Part shown: piece after piece, positions 1-9,779 of the stretch
Layout: every line of letters begins with the position of its first letter
How positions within the stretch are numbered: position 1 is the stretch's first letter
Translations under genes and position numbers: made by a program
DNA from: Phycisphaerales bacterium
Lineage (GTDB): Bacteria > Planctomycetota > Phycisphaerae > Phycisphaerales > UBA1924
NCBI GenBank assembly: GCA_020847175.1
Contig: JADLCM010000005.1
Span: forward strand, 62,001 to 126,000
Direction of reading: 5' to 3'
DNA: 64,000 bases
The notes under the pieces: model-generated
Told to the model about the DNA's origin: nothing
The model's database searches: none
Seen by the model: only the letters and a program-made list of their open reading frames with translations

Positions 1-1079
1 CGAGCAGCATGCACCGGGCGGGGCAGCAGGCACGGGCCGCGATGGAGAACGCCCGTCGCGATGTCGCCGCCCTCATCGGCGCGAAACCTCGCGAGATCAC
101 GTTTACCGGCTCCGGCACCGAAGCCATCGACCTCGCGATCAGGGGGCTGCTCGAAGCATCACCGAAGCGCGCCGCGAACCCGGTGATCATCACCACACCC
201 GTTGAACACTCCGCCGTGCGCGAACTCACCCGGCGCCTGGGGCGGGATGCCCGGGCGGAGGTCCGGCTTCTGCCAGTGGACCGCTTCGCGCGGGCGAGCG
301 CGGCGGCTCTCGACGCCATGCTCGATGAGCGGGTGGCCTTGGTCAGCATGCAGTGGGCGAACAACGAGAACGGGGCGATTCAGCCGGTGATGGAGGTGAG
401 CCGCGCCTGCAAGGCACGAAGCATTCCCTTCCACGTTGACGGCACCCAGTGGGTGGGCAAACTTCCATGTGATGTCTCGGGCGGCTGGTGCGATGTGCTC
501 ACGTTTTCAGCGCACAAGTTTCACGGGCCCAAGGGGGTAGGCATGGTGTGGGCGGCCCGGGGCACGGCCCTGCGCCCGACGATTCTCGGCTCGCAGGAAC
601 TGGGCCGGCGGGGCGGCACTGAGAATGTGCCCGGCATCGTGGGCGCCGGGGAGGCCGCCAAGGAAGCGCGAGCCTGGCTCGCCGACGAGAGCGCCCGGGC
701 GAAAGGGGCCGCCCTTCGAGACCTGTTTGAGTCGCTCGTCCGCGGGGTCGCCCCGGATGCGGCCTTCAACAGCCCCGAGGCAGGGCGCGTGTGGAACACG
801 ACCAACATCTCGTTTCCCGGGCTGGAATCTGAGGCGATCCTGCTCCTGCTCTCCGAGCGCGGCGTGTGCGCGAGCGCGGGCTCGGCCTGCTCGTCGGGGG
901 CGCTTGAGCCCTCGGCCGTGATCAAGGCCATGAACCTGCCTGAGGATGTGGCCCACGGGGCCGTGCGTTTCAGCCTGTGCAAGGACACCACCGAGGCCGA
1001 AGTGCGCGAGGCGGCGAAGATCTTGGGCGAAGTGCTCGCCCGCCTCAAGGCGTCGTGGAGCGCCGTGGAGCGGGGATGA
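1..1079 (+). CDS. Cysteine desulfurase (NifS/IscS class), 5'-truncated
   Basis: PLP enzyme that takes sulfur from L-cysteine as an enzyme persulfide for Fe-S cluster or thio-tRNA assembly. The open frame enters from the left edge (two Ser codons precede the first Met at 9), and the expected N-terminal tyrosine/asparagine-rich start of the family is missing, so perhaps 30-40 residues lie outside the window. Visible motifs: HRAGQQAR, GSGTEAIDLAI, the cofactor Asp/Gln region HVDGTQ, the PLP lysine in SAHKFHGPKG (Lys codon 516-518) and the catalytic cysteine in CASAGSACSSG. The long flexible Cys loop with SACSSG is typical of the IscS/NifS group rather than SufS. It ends convergently 58 bp from the next gene. 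Family call is firm; the exact role (isc, nif or tRNA thiolation) cannot be read without the upstream neighbours. Confidence 0.95.
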   Translation, partial: SSMHRAGQQARAAMENARRDVAALIGAKPREITFTGSGTEAIDLAIRGLLEASPKRAANPVIITTPVEHSAVRELTRRLGRDARAEVRLLPVDRFARASAAALDAMLDERVALVSMQWANNENGAIQPVMEVSRACKARSIPFHVDGTQWVGKLPCDVSGGWCDVLTFSAHKFHGPKGVGMVWAARGTALRPTILGSQELGRRGGTENVPGIVGAGEAAKEARAWLADESARAKGAALRDLFESLVRGVAPDAAFNSPEAGRVWNTTNISFPGLESEAILLLLSERGVCASAGSACSSGALEPSAVIKAMNLPEDVAHGAVRFSLCKDTTEAEVREAAKILGEVLARLKASWSAVERG

Positions 1080-1137
1080 TGCGACCCTGCGCGCTCGCGG
1101 GGGCGGCGACGCCCGCGCCTGCCCTCAACCATTGGAC

Positions 1138-2202
1138 TCATGGCGGCGACGCGCCCCGCCCGATTCGCTCGCACAACTCGGAGAAGGCACGGGCGCGAGA
1201 TGCCGGATCGTCGGTGTTGAATCGCCGAAGAAACCCGTGTTGCCCCATGTCACACGGCTCGTCGGCCTTGCCGTGAAGGAAGAGCAGCATCGCCGCCAGT
1301 TGGCCGGCGACGGGTCCATCGCGGTCTCGCGCGCCTCGCAGCAGCGCGTCGATAACGGGAGGAGGGTGATGACGCTCGACCAGCAGAAGCGTCTTGGTCA
1401 GACCGGAGAATATGCCAGCCTCGCCCAGCGCGGAGACGAGCACTTCCGTACGCCGCGATTCGTTGAATAGTTCTGGGGCGTGGAAGAGCAGGACAACAGC
1501 CTGCGCGGTGTTGCTTCGTGCCATCGCGCCGACCAGCGCCTCGCGCGCCCGGGGAGAATCGATCGCGGCAAGCGCCTCCACGACGCGCCAATCCGTGATT
1601 GGTGCGGCAAGGAGCATCTGTTCGAGCTGCGCCCGCTCTCTGATCGTCGCGGAACGCAGGAGCGACAGATCGAACCCGGCGCCGTCACGCCAGCGATCGA
1701 CGTTCATCGCCATGCCGGCGCGAAACCGCTCTACCAGACCAGAGGGGGAGAACGGCATGCCGACCGATGCGCTCTCGGCGTGCTCATCCGCGCGAGAGCG
1801 GCTATCTGCGGCTCGGGCTTGACTCAGGACCGAAGCGGCGTCGCGCGTGCTCTCCTCGCCCGAGCCTGCGCCCGAGCCCGCATCCGAATCGACCTCTGTC
1901 GCCGGCGCTTCAAGCACGAAGAAATGGCGCGCCGCGTCTGTAAACTCCCCGGAGCGGTCACTGGAATGACGTTCGCAAAAGTCGATTTCGCCGGTCGACC
2001 GGCGTGCGCGCGTTGTCACGCGCCGCGCCAGCCTGACACACGCACCGCACGGCGCCGCCGGAAAGCCGCGGACAATCTCCGCGATGGCATTCCCGGCGGC
2101 CAGTTCGGCCTCCACGAGACTGCGCAGCACCCTCGGAAACCGGGCGAGTTCGCGGCTGTGCTCCTCTGAAAGGGGCGTGGGGTTGATCGGAGACGAGGTC
2201 AT
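1138..2202 (-). CDS. Hypothetical protein, HEAT-like helical C-terminal half
   Basis: 354 residues, not recognised as a named family. The first 85 residues carry Cys pairs (CGAC near residue 52 and a single Cys near 77), followed by a low-complexity acidic/Ser stretch (about 100-135). The rest is regular amphipathic alpha-helix with phrases such as DWRVVEALAAIDSPRAREAL and GPVAGQLAAMLLFLHG, which look like HEAT or ARM-type repeats, suggesting a scaffold. No signal peptide or membrane helix. Its start overlaps the stop of the upstream membrane protein by 4 bp (2199-2202), so the two are very probably translated together. Function unknown. Confidence 0.75.
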   Translation of the reverse strand: MTSSPINPTPLSEEHSRELARFPRVLRSLVEAELAAGNAIAEIVRGFPAAPCGACVRLARRVTTRARRSTGEIDFCERHSSDRSGEFTDAARHFFVLEAPATEVDSDAGSGAGSGEESTRDAASVLSQARAADSRSRADEHAESASVGMPFSPSGLVERFRAGMAMNVDRWRDGAGFDLSLLRSATIRERAQLEQMLLAAPITDWRVVEALAAIDSPRAREALVGAMARSNTAQAVVLLFHAPELFNESRRTEVLVSALGEAGIFSGLTKTLLLVERHHPPPVIDALLRGARDRDGPVAGQLAAMLLFLHGKADEPCDMGQHGFLRRFNTDDPASRARAFSELCERIGRGASPP

Positions 2203-3491
2203 GGACGCTTCCCGGCGGGCGATTGCTCAAGCGCAGCGAGGGCCTCGCGCGCATCCTGCTCGATGTCTCGCATCACGGAGATTCCGGATCGCTCGGCGGC
2301 GAGATCGCGGATCTCCTGCATCGGGGGGCCAAGGTCGGCACCGATGCCCCGCGCCAGGCTCCGCCACGCATCCCGCCAGTCACGGAAGCGCGACTCGACA
2401 TCGCTCGCCGACTCGCGCAGGCAGGATTCGTCCGCGATCAGCCCGTCGGTCCGGCGGATGCCCTCTGATATCTCGCGCCCGACGGCGAGCATGGCCTCGA
2501 CGACCTCGGGTGTCGGGTGCTCCAGGTATGGCGCCGCGCGCAGTCCGTATTCCCGTTCGCGTCCCTCCGGAGCGCGAATGAGCGCGGCCAGCTCCCCCGG
2601 GCGCAAGTTGATGCACCGGATGACCGCCGATGTGCGCTCGGCGTCAGGAGATTCAAACAGGAACGGAAGCCACCGCCCCAGCGGCGCATCCGCGGTGAGT
2701 GAGCGGAACTCCGCCGCGCGAATCGCCGCCGGGTCGGACGGCGCCGGACTCGGCCTCTCCGGCTGCACCCGGTAGCGAAGCGTGAACATTGACCCGCTCG
2801 GGCACCCCGGAGCCCCGCCGTTACCCCTGCCTTCAATCCATGCGCTCCACTCGCAATCACTCGCCTTGGGCCGAGATCGCAGCGGCAAGGCGAAGCGCAC
2901 GTCGTGATCGACGTTGAAGCGGATGAAGAGCACCATCTCTGATGAACGCGTGGTCAGAGGCATGGTTGCAGGGATCACCATGCGACCATCCTCCAAGCGC
3001 GCCAGTTCCGGCCGCCATGAGCGCGTTGAGACACGGTTGCCCCCGGGCACGCAGATTGAGACTGACGCGAGACGGGCGTCGGGCATGACGCCGGCATCAC
3101 CACTCGGCCAGCGCAGCTCGATCTCAAGGTGAAGTTCCTGACCGTCCAACGTGGGGGCGATATCGGCGCCCAGGCGGCACAGCAACATGACCACCAGAGC
3201 GATCCCGAGGATGGAGCCGCTGGCGGCACCCAGAGCTTTGAGGAAACCCGGCGCTTCCCCGGCCGCGACGACCCGCGCGACGATCAGCCCCACAACCAGT
3301 CCCGCCACACCTCCCAGCAGCGCGGCGCCGACGATGGCGAACCCCGACTTTCCCTCGAAGCTCGATATGCGATTCCAACGGACGGCAAGGCCCGCGACAC
3401 AACCGCCCGCCGCCATGCCGAGCACCGCCGACACAATCGCGACGAGGATGGAGAGTGACCAACCCATGACCGGGATGAAGTATCTCCTCAA
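2199..3491 (-). CDS. Hypothetical membrane protein with large soluble C-terminal domain
   Basis: 430 residues. The N-terminal 110 residues hold three hydrophobic glycine/alanine-rich helices (about 8-38, 52-74, 88-108). A predicted extracytoplasmic beta-rich segment follows (about 110-250, LHLEIELRWPSGD onward), then a helical C-terminus (about 260-430) rich in Arg/Glu. No known domain could be named. It is the first gene of a two-gene unit (4-bp overlap with the HEAT-like gene) lying 87 bp downstream of prkA on the same strand, so PrkA, this protein and the HEAT-like protein may form one transcription unit. Whether it is a PrkA substrate or partner is only inference from position. Confidence 0.75.
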   Translation of the reverse strand: MRRYFIPVMGWSLSILVAIVSAVLGMAAGGCVAGLAVRWNRISSFEGKSGFAIVGAALLGGVAGLVVGLIVARVVAAGEAPGFLKALGAASGSILGIALVVMLLCRLGADIAPTLDGQELHLEIELRWPSGDAGVMPDARLASVSICVPGGNRVSTRSWRPELARLEDGRMVIPATMPLTTRSSEMVLFIRFNVDHDVRFALPLRSRPKASDCEWSAWIEGRGNGGAPGCPSGSMFTLRYRVQPERPSPAPSDPAAIRAAEFRSLTADAPLGRWLPFLFESPDAERTSAVIRCINLRPGELAALIRAPEGREREYGLRAAPYLEHPTPEVVEAMLAVGREISEGIRRTDGLIADESCLRESASDVESRFRDWRDAWRSLARGIGADLGPPMQEIRDLAAERSGISVMRDIEQDAREALAALEQSPAGKRP

Positions 3492-3578
3492 CGCATGCCG
3501 CGGGCCAGCGCATCGTGCCGGGGCATGCTGCGTGGACCGGGCGCAGAGGGCCGCACGGGGCGCGACCCTGCCCCGGCA

Positions 3579-5678
3579 TCACCGGTTCTTGCTGTCGCCC
3601 CGGGCGAAGATGCTGGCGACGTAGTTGAGCACATCTGTGGCGCTGGCTTCGTTGTAGCCGAACTGGCGGATGAGGCGCTGCTTCACCACGTCGATCTTCT
3701 GCTGCGTCTCGTCGTCCACGACGCTGGAGACGAGGTTCTTGAGCTTGATCGTGTCGCGGCTGTCCTCGAAGAGCTTGAGTTCCAGCGCCCGGTACAGGCG
3801 CGCATTGGTGTTGTACTCGAACTTCTTGCCGTCGAGGGCCAGGGCCCCGATGTAGTTCATGATCTCCTGGCGGAAGTCATCCTTGCGGCTGTCGGGGATG
3901 TCGATCTTCTCCTCGATCGCGCGCATCAGCCGCTCGTCGGGCTCGTCGTAGCGCCCCGTGTACTTGTTCTGCACCTTCTCGCGCTGCGTGTAGGCCCGCA
4001 CATTCTCGATGTAGTTGGTGCACAGGCGCTTGATCGCCTCCTCGTCGGCGGAGATCGCCCGCTGCACTTCGCCCTTGATGATTTCCTCGTACTCATCCTT
4101 CACCACCGAGAGCAGTTCGCGGTACCGCTTCTTGGTCTCCTCGTCGGAGATCAGCGAGTGGTGCGAGAGCCCTCCTTCCAGCTCGTTGAGCACCATGAAG
4201 GGGTTCACGCACTTCTCTTCAATCGCCTGGCGGCTCACCAGGGCGTTGCTCACCTTGTCCTGCACATAGCGCGGCGAGATGCCGTCCATGCCCTCGCGTG
4301 GCGCCTCCTCCTTCAGCTCCTTCACGCTGTCCTCTGTGAAGCCGGGGATGCTCTTGCCGTTGTAGAGCTTGAGCTTCTGAAGCAGCGCCAGTCCCGCCTT
4401 CTTGGGCTCCTCCAGGCGCGTCAGCACCGCCCACATCGCGGCAACCTCCAGCGTGTGCGGCGCGACATGAATGTTGCGGATGCGCTCCGGCCCGAAGTCC
4501 TTCTGGTAGATGCGGATCTCGTCGTCGAGGCGGATGTTGTAGGGCACGTCGATCTTGATCGTGCGGTCGCGGAAGGCCTCCATCATCTCGTTGTTCTGCA
4601 GGCGCTTGTACTCGGGCTCGTTGGTGTGCCCGATGATGACCTCGTCGATGTGCGTCTGCGCGAACTTCTTGGGCTTGATCGTGTGCTCCTGCGTGGCCCC
4701 GAGCAGGTCATACAGAAACGCCACGTCGAGCTTCAGAATCTCAATGAACTCGCAGAGCCCGCGGTTCGCGATGTTCAGCTCGCCGTCGAAGTTGAACGCC
4801 CGCGGGTCGCTGTCAGAGCCGTACTGCGCGATCTTGCGGTAGTTGATGTCGCCCGTGAGTTCGGTCGAGTCCTGGTTCTTTTCGTCCTTGGGCTGGAACG
4901 TGCCGATGCCCACGCGGTCCTTCTCGCTCAGGACCACGCGCCGAACCCGCACGTGCTCCATCACCCGCTTCCAGCCGCCTTCGTAGAACCGCATCAGGTC
5001 TTCGTAGACTTTTCGGCTGAAGGGGTCGGGCTCCCCCACCACGCGCAGTTTGCCGTGGTGGAACTCGGGCTTGTACGCCGCGTTGAGTTTCTCGAGCAGT
5101 GACTCACGCGCCGCGCGGGGCACGAGGATCAGCGGCTCTTCGTGCATCGGGCTGGGGTATTCGTGCGTCCTGGCCGCCCCGCCGCCCTCGCCCGCAGAAA
5201 CCTCGCAGCGCTCGTCAAGCAGCCACGAGAACGAGTACAGCGCGCCGCCGGGGGTGCGCGAGTAGTGCTCGAGCCCCTTCTTCAGCAGCCGGGCGATCGT
5301 GCTCTTGCTGCTGCCCACCGGACCGTGCAGGAGCAGGATGCGCCGGTCCGTGCCGTACCCCTCGGCCGCGGAGCGCAGGAACGACACGAGCTGCATGAGC
5401 GCAAAGTCAAGCCCGTAGATGCCGTCCGCGCCCTTGTCGAACGGGTCGCTGAAGAAGTGGTACCGCACGCACTCCTTCTTGAACACCCGGTACCGCTCGA
5501 ACCCGTGCGACATCACCGCGTCGTACAGGCGCTGGTACGCGTTGCGGAGCACCTGCGGCGTGCGGGCGCACAGTTCCAGGTATTCCTCGAACGACCCCGA
5601 CCAGTGCTGGTCCTGGTACTGCTGCCGATCCAGGCGCGCCTCGATGAGGTTCAGAAGATCCGCCGGGTTCACGCTCAT
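3579..5678 (-). CDS. prkA: PrkA-family serine protein kinase (AAA+ type)
   Basis: PrkA proteins join an AAA+ ATPase core to a C-terminal kinase-like domain and act in stress and sporulation-type responses. Seen here: a Walker A loop GPVGSSKST at residues 119-127, family phrases [29 protein letters not shown] just before it, and a long helical C-terminal half ending with a region ([21 protein letters not shown]) typical of PrkA. Length 699 is close to the family norm of about 640-690. A strong Shine-Dalgarno AAGGAGG sits 5 nt upstream of the chosen ATG. The usual companions YeaH/YhbH and SpoVR are absent from this window; instead two genes of unknown function follow on the same strand. Confidence 0.93.
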   Translation of the reverse strand: MSVNPADLLNLIEARLDRQQYQDQHWSGSFEEYLELCARTPQVLRNAYQRLYDAVMSHGFERYRVFKKECVRYHFFSDPFDKGADGIYGLDFALMQLVSFLRSAAEGYGTDRRILLLHGPVGSSKSTIARLLKKGLEHYSRTPGGALYSFSWLLDERCEVSAGEGGGAARTHEYPSPMHEEPLILVPRAARESLLEKLNAAYKPEFHHGKLRVVGEPDPFSRKVYEDLMRFYEGGWKRVMEHVRVRRVVLSEKDRVGIGTFQPKDEKNQDSTELTGDINYRKIAQYGSDSDPRAFNFDGELNIANRGLCEFIEILKLDVAFLYDLLGATQEHTIKPKKFAQTHIDEVIIGHTNEPEYKRLQNNEMMEAFRDRTIKIDVPYNIRLDDEIRIYQKDFGPERIRNIHVAPHTLEVAAMWAVLTRLEEPKKAGLALLQKLKLYNGKSIPGFTEDSVKELKEEAPREGMDGISPRYVQDKVSNALVSRQAIEEKCVNPFMVLNELEGGLSHHSLISDEETKKRYRELLSVVKDEYEEIIKGEVQRAISADEEAIKRLCTNYIENVRAYTQREKVQNKYTGRYDEPDERLMRAIEEKIDIPDSRKDDFRQEIMNYIGALALDGKKFEYNTNARLYRALELKLFEDSRDTIKLKNLVSSVVDDETQQKIDVVKQRLIRQFGYNEASATDVLNYVASIFARGDSKNR

Positions 5679-5683
5679 CGCCG

Positions 5684-5690
5684 CCTCCTT
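5684..5690 (-). promoter_or_regulatory. Strong ribosome binding site of prkA
   Basis: On the minus strand the sequence reads AAGGAGG, then 5 nt, then ATG (5678-5676). It fixes the prkA start and is one of the clearest Shine-Dalgarno sites in the window. Confidence 0.75.
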
Positions 5691-5868
5691 GGCGCTCTGG
5701 CCCCCGTCTCATCGACCGCGCCGGGCGAACATTCCTGACTCGCCCCCGCGCGCAACCTCTCCCTATCGGTTCGCCGGCACGGGTCAATAACGCTTTCCAC
5801 CAACTGCCGGTACGTCCGAGCCCGGGCGCCGGGTCGCGCCGCCGGGCCAAGCCGATCTACCCTCCCGC

Positions 5869-6582
5869 ATGTCCTTTGGTCTTGGCCGCGGCAGGCGGCT
5901 CGATATCGCTCCCGGCACCGTCGCCATTGATGCGACCGAACTGCCCCCCCTCCCGGACGACATCCTCAAGCACCCCCAATCAGGGTGGATCGACGTACGA
6001 GCGCTCTTCAAGAATCCCGCACAACCCTTGGAGATCGAGATCGGGTGCGGCAAGGGGGCGTTTCTTCTCCAGCAGGGCGACGATGAGCCGGGCACGAATT
6101 TTCTGGGCATCGAATGGGCCGGCGAGTTCTTCGCGTACGCCGCAGACCGTGTGCGCAGGCGCGGCCTCGACAATGTCCGCCTCCTCCACGCCGACGCAAC
6201 CGAGTTCCTGCGCTGGCGCGTGCCCGACGCCGAGGTTCGCGTCGTTCACCTCTATTTCTCCGATCCTTGGCCCAAGGCGCGGCATCACAAGAACAGGGTG
6301 GTCCAGGACCGCTTTCTCGCGGACGCATGGCGCACCCTCGAACCGGGGGGGGAACTCCGGCTGGTGACCGACCACGATGACCTTTGGGAGTGGTACGAAG
6401 GGCACCTTGCGCGCTGGTGCGCGCCCGAAGGAGTTTCCGGGCTGCGGTTTGAACGCCGCCCGTTCGCTGCGGTGTCGTCGGCGGGCGACGGTGAACTGGT
6501 CGGGTCAAACTTTGAGCGCAAGTACCGGCGTGAAGGGCGGCCCTTCCACGCGTGTGCGCTGGCGAAGCACGCGCCGGCCTGA
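5869..6582 (+). CDS. trmB: tRNA (guanine-N7)-methyltransferase
   Basis: Cytosolic enzyme that methylates N7 of G46 in the tRNA variable loop using SAM. The 237-residue protein has the class I SAM motif EIGCGKG at residues 57-63 and the family-specific block YFSDPWPKARHHKNR at 129-143, with the Asp-Pro-Trp-Pro-Lys core used in catalysis and tRNA binding. An insert of about 35 residues precedes the SAM domain. It faces away from prkA across a 190-bp gap and is followed on the same strand, 91 bp later, by the sensor kinase; there is no sign of functional linkage. Confidence 0.95.
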   Translation: MSFGLGRGRRLDIAPGTVAIDATELPPLPDDILKHPQSGWIDVRALFKNPAQPLEIEIGCGKGAFLLQQGDDEPGTNFLGIEWAGEFFAYAADRVRRRGLDNVRLLHADATEFLRWRVPDAEVRVVHLYFSDPWPKARHHKNRVVQDRFLADAWRTLEPGGELRLVTDHDDLWEWYEGHLARWCAPEGVSGLRFERRPFAAVSSAGDGELVGSNFERKYRREGRPFHACALAKHAPA

Positions 6583-6673
6583 CGTCGATGTGAGCCCGAA
6601 ATGGTGCTTTGGCCCAACGGTCGGAACGATTGAGCCGAAGAGTCGGTGATCGTCTCTCGCCCGGAGTCGCGTC

Positions 6674-8899
6674 ATGCGCTTGGGGGTCAAGACACTCTTG
6701 ATGACGGGCAGCATGGTCTCGGCCATGGTGCTGACCCTGTCGTTGGTGGCGAACATTTCCGTGAGTCGGCGGTTCCAGCAGTTGGATCGACTCCTCGGGA
6801 CGCGGGCGATCGAGCGGGGCCGGGCGGGCTTGGCCAGGGCGGTGGAAGAGTTGTCTACCGCAGCAAGCGATTGGGCGTGTTGGACCGACACCTACGAGTT
6901 TCTGCTGGATCACAACGAAGAGTACATTGCGAGCAATCTGGTGCCCACGTCGCTGGAGACAATGCACCTGCGCGGCATGGTGCTCATGAACTCCGATGGC
7001 GACGCCCTGGCCGCCCTCGGCTTCCTGCCGGCCTCGGAGAGCGCCGCCCCCTGCCCCGAAGGACTCGTTGAGTGGATCGCGTCACGTCGGGTTTGGTTGC
7101 GCCCCGAGATCGAGGGGGAATCTGGGATCATCATCCTGCCGGAGGGCCCGATGATTGTCGCGGTGCGCCCGGTGCTGACGAGCAACTGTGAGGGGCCTGC
7201 GCGGGGGTGCATCGCCTTCGCCAAGAGTTTCGACAGCCTGCTGATCGATTCGATTCGCGATTTTGTTCTTCACAGCACCGTGTTTGAGCAGGGCGCGACG
7301 ATCGGGCCGAACGGGCGCGGATCGCACGATGAGGTCAGGCCCATCGACGCGGGTACTTCGTTGTGCCGCTTTGAGGTGCCCACCATCGAAGGGAACATTG
7401 CAGGAGTCATGGAAATCCGCTTGCCCCGCGACGTGATGCGCCGGGGAAACACGGCGCTCGCCTATTTTCAGTGGGCGCTGATGGGATGCGGGACGGCCTG
7501 GGTTCTCTCGGCGTGGTGGGGACTCAGGAAACTGGTGCTTTCTCGCCTGGAACAACTGTCGCATGATGTCGATGGCGTCGCGGCCTCCCGAGACCTGTCC
7601 TCGCGAGTGAGCGTGCGCGGCACAGATGAGCTCTCGCGGGTCAGTCACGCGATCAACGATCTGCTCTTTGCACGCCAGGCCCAGGAAGACGAACTGGCGC
7701 GCCAAAACCTCGAACTCGCGGTTGCCAGCGACGCGGCCCGAGCCGCGACCCGGGCAAAGAGCGAGTTCCTGGCGAACATGTCACACGAGATCCGCACCCC
7801 GCTGAACGCGATTCTCGGATACGCCGATCTCGCCTCTGACCCCGCAGTTGATACTGCGCAGCGTTTGGACTGGATGAGCACGATCCGACGCAACGGCGAG
7901 CACCTGCTCGCCCTGGTCAATGACATTCTCGACCTCTCCAAACTCGAAGCAGGAGGTATGACCGTCGAGCAAGTACGATGCCCGGTGCTTGATCTGGTTG
8001 ACGAGGCGATCGAGTTGCTGGCGTTGCGCGCCCGCAACGCGGGCACCACGCTGGAAGCGATTCACCGCTGGCCCCTTCCGGAGGCGATTGAGAGCGATCC
8101 TCTTCGCCTCCGCCAGATTCTTGTCAATCTCCTCGGCAATGCGATCAAGTTCACCTCCAAGGGGCGCGTGTGCGTGGAGGTCGCCTTTGTCGACGGCGAA
8201 CTCCTCATCGCTGTTCGTGATACCGGTATTGGTATGAGCCGCCAACAACTTGCGAGGCTCTTCCAGACGTTTTCCCAGGTCGACACGTCCACCGCGCGAA
8301 AGTACGGCGGCACCGGGCTCGGGCTCGCCATCAGCCGCAAACTTGCACACCTGCTCGGCGGCGAAATCACGGTCGAGAGTGAGGTTGACGCGGGCTCGGT
8401 CTTCACGCTTCATATGCCGAACGCCCGCGTATGCGACCGCATGATTGGGTCGAAGGAACTCCGGCAAGGTGCGCCGCTCGTTGCAGCACCATCGCCCATC
8501 GCTGCAACGCTGGCTATGCGTATTCTCATCGCCGAAGACGGGCTCGACAATCAGCGACTCTTCTCCCACGTGCTGCGTAAGGCGGGCGCAGAGATCGTGC
8601 TGGCGGCGAACGGCCTCGAGGCAGTCGCCGCCGCGACCAGCGCTCCGGCCGATGCTCCGTTTGATCTCATTCTCATGGACATGCAGATGCCTGAACTGGA
8701 TGGAACCGGGGCAATCGAACTGCTCCGCGCAGGCGGTTATACACGACCCATTGTCGCCCTTACGGCGAACGGCAATACAGAAGAGCGCGACCGCTGCCTG
8801 GCCGCTGGATGCGACGCATTCTTCAGCAAGCCCATCGCGCCGGCAAAGCTTATCGAAGCCTGCCGGGCATGGATGCCCACTCGGGCGAACGCAGCGTAA
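6674..8899 (+). CDS. Hybrid sensor histidine kinase, CHASE4-HAMP-HisKA-HATPase-REC
   Basis: Inner-membrane two-component sensor of 741 residues. Order seen: TM1 (about 7-30), a CHASE4-type periplasmic domain (about 40-240, with [12 protein letters not shown]), TM2 (about 255-280), HAMP, a coiled coil, HisKA with phospho-accepting His371 in [10 protein letters not shown], HATPase boxes ([28 protein letters not shown]), and a C-terminal receiver starting near residue 615 with acceptor Asp669 in LMDMQMPE and the conserved Lys in FFSKPI. The kinase can therefore phosphorylate its own receiver. No separate Hpt or response regulator gene is adjacent, so the output is unknown. CHASE4 ligands are generally uncharacterised. 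It ends 11 bp from the convergent helix-hairpin-helix gene. Confidence 0.95.
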   Translation: MRLGVKTLLMTGSMVSAMVLTLSLVANISVSRRFQQLDRLLGTRAIERGRAGLARAVEELSTAASDWACWTDTYEFLLDHNEEYIASNLVPTSLETMHLRGMVLMNSDGDALAALGFLPASESAAPCPEGLVEWIASRRVWLRPEIEGESGIIILPEGPMIVAVRPVLTSNCEGPARGCIAFAKSFDSLLIDSIRDFVLHSTVFEQGATIGPNGRGSHDEVRPIDAGTSLCRFEVPTIEGNIAGVMEIRLPRDVMRRGNTALAYFQWALMGCGTAWVLSAWWGLRKLVLSRLEQLSHDVDGVAASRDLSSRVSVRGTDELSRVSHAINDLLFARQAQEDELARQNLELAVASDAARAATRAKSEFLANMSHEIRTPLNAILGYADLASDPAVDTAQRLDWMSTIRRNGEHLLALVNDILDLSKLEAGGMTVEQVRCPVLDLVDEAIELLALRARNAGTTLEAIHRWPLPEAIESDPLRLRQILVNLLGNAIKFTSKGRVCVEVAFVDGELLIAVRDTGIGMSRQQLARLFQTFSQVDTSTARKYGGTGLGLAISRKLAHLLGGEITVESEVDAGSVFTLHMPNARVCDRMIGSKELRQGAPLVAAPSPIAATLAMRILIAEDGLDNQRLFSHVLRKAGAEIVLAANGLEAVAAATSAPADAPFDLILMDMQMPELDGTGAIELLRAGGYTRPIVALTANGNTEERDRCLAAGCDAFFSKPIAPAKLIEACRAWMPTRANAA

Positions 8900-8910
8900 G
8901 ACCCCGCGTT

Positions 8911-9243
8911 CTATCGCCGGCCTTCGACATGCACCAGCGGCCTGATCTGCTCGATGAGTGCCGGGTCGAAGCCCGGCACGCGCGCGAGGTCGTCCACGCC
9001 CGAGAGCGGCGCCCGGGATCTGGCTTCCGCGATCGCGCGGGCCCGCGCGGGGCCGATACCGGGGAGAAGTTCCAACTCTGCCAGGGATGCGGCGTTGATA
9101 TCCAGCCGCGCCGCGGGCGATGGGCCGCCCCCCCGCGGCCTTGCCGCGACCCGCAATGCCAGGAGCATCGCCAGGGCGGCGAGCACGGCCACCGCCGCCC
9201 ACTTGGGCGCGCCCGATGTCCAGTCTGGCTGGCGGTTCGGCAC
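8911..9243 (-). CDS. Membrane-anchored helix-hairpin-helix protein (ComEA-like)
   Basis: 110 residues: one N-terminal transmembrane helix (about 14-34, AVAVLAALAMLLALRVAA), a short Pro/Gly linker, then tandem helix-hairpin-helix motifs (LDINAASLAELELLPGIGP and LARVPGFDPALI). This layout matches small ComEA-like DNA-binding proteins that hold incoming DNA outside the membrane during uptake. No comEC or pilus gene is nearby. Last gene of a minus-strand run behind the ACT protein (71-bp gap). DNA binding is family knowledge; a competence role is inference. Confidence 0.85.
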   Translation of the reverse strand: MPNRQPDWTSGAPKWAAVAVLAALAMLLALRVAARPRGGGPSPAARLDINAASLAELELLPGIGPARARAIAEARSRAPLSGVDDLARVPGFDPALIEQIRPLVHVEGRR

Positions 9244-9314
9244 GATAAATCGTTGGCCCTGCGCCGGAGCGGCGAGGAAAGACCATGACGACGCGACCCG
9301 GCCCCGCGGACACG

Positions 9315-9731
9315 TCAGGCGATGGCGTCGATGACGTCGCGGGCTCGGGGGATGTCGGTCACCCGCAGTACGTAGCGACCGGGCGTGCCATTGAGCCTCG
9401 GTGCGCCGTACGCGTACTGCACATTGACGCCCGAGAGCGCGAGTTTCGCGGCGACCTCGCGGATCAGGCCGGCGCGGCCTTCGACGGCAAAGACCAGAAC
9501 GGGGGTTTCCAGCACGGGCCCGGCCCCGGTCTCGACCATCCGCTCAAACACGCGCCGGAGGGAGTCTTCGGGTTCGCCCAGGACCCGGAGCAGCCCCCGC
9601 TTGTTCTGGTCAACCACCGAGACGCTGGTGATCTCGACACCCGCCGCCGCCGCCGCCTCAAGAACCCCCGCGAGTTCGCCGGGCCGGTCGGCGAGGTAGA
9701 TCGAGAACTCGGTCTGGAGGGTGGCGTTCAT
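9315..9731 (-). CDS. Small tandem ACT-domain protein
   Basis: 138 residues that fold as two ACT domains: EFSIYLADRPGELAGVLEAAA (about 8-28) begins the first, and a second starts near residue 75 (TPVLVFAVEGRAGLIREVAA). Such free-standing ACT pairs bind amino acids or other small ligands and regulate enzymes; no catalytic domain is attached. It lies 48 bp downstream of the O-antigen-ligase-like gene and 71 bp upstream of the HHH gene, all on the minus strand. Ligand unknown. Confidence 0.88.
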   Translation of the reverse strand: MNATLQTEFSIYLADRPGELAGVLEAAAAAGVEITSVSVVDQNKRGLLRVLGEPEDSLRRVFERMVETGAGPVLETPVLVFAVEGRAGLIREVAAKLALSGVNVQYAYGAPRLNGTPGRYVLRVTDIPRARDVIDAIA

Positions 9732-9779
9732 GGCACGGACCCGGCGGCCGGTTCGGGGCGCAGGGGGGGATGCTAGGCC

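Noticed and set aside
3495-5102. Long plus-strand open frame (535 codons) inside the prkA region
   Set aside because: It lies antisense to prkA, is rich in Leu/Val/Arg/His as expected of a complement frame, and matches no known family.
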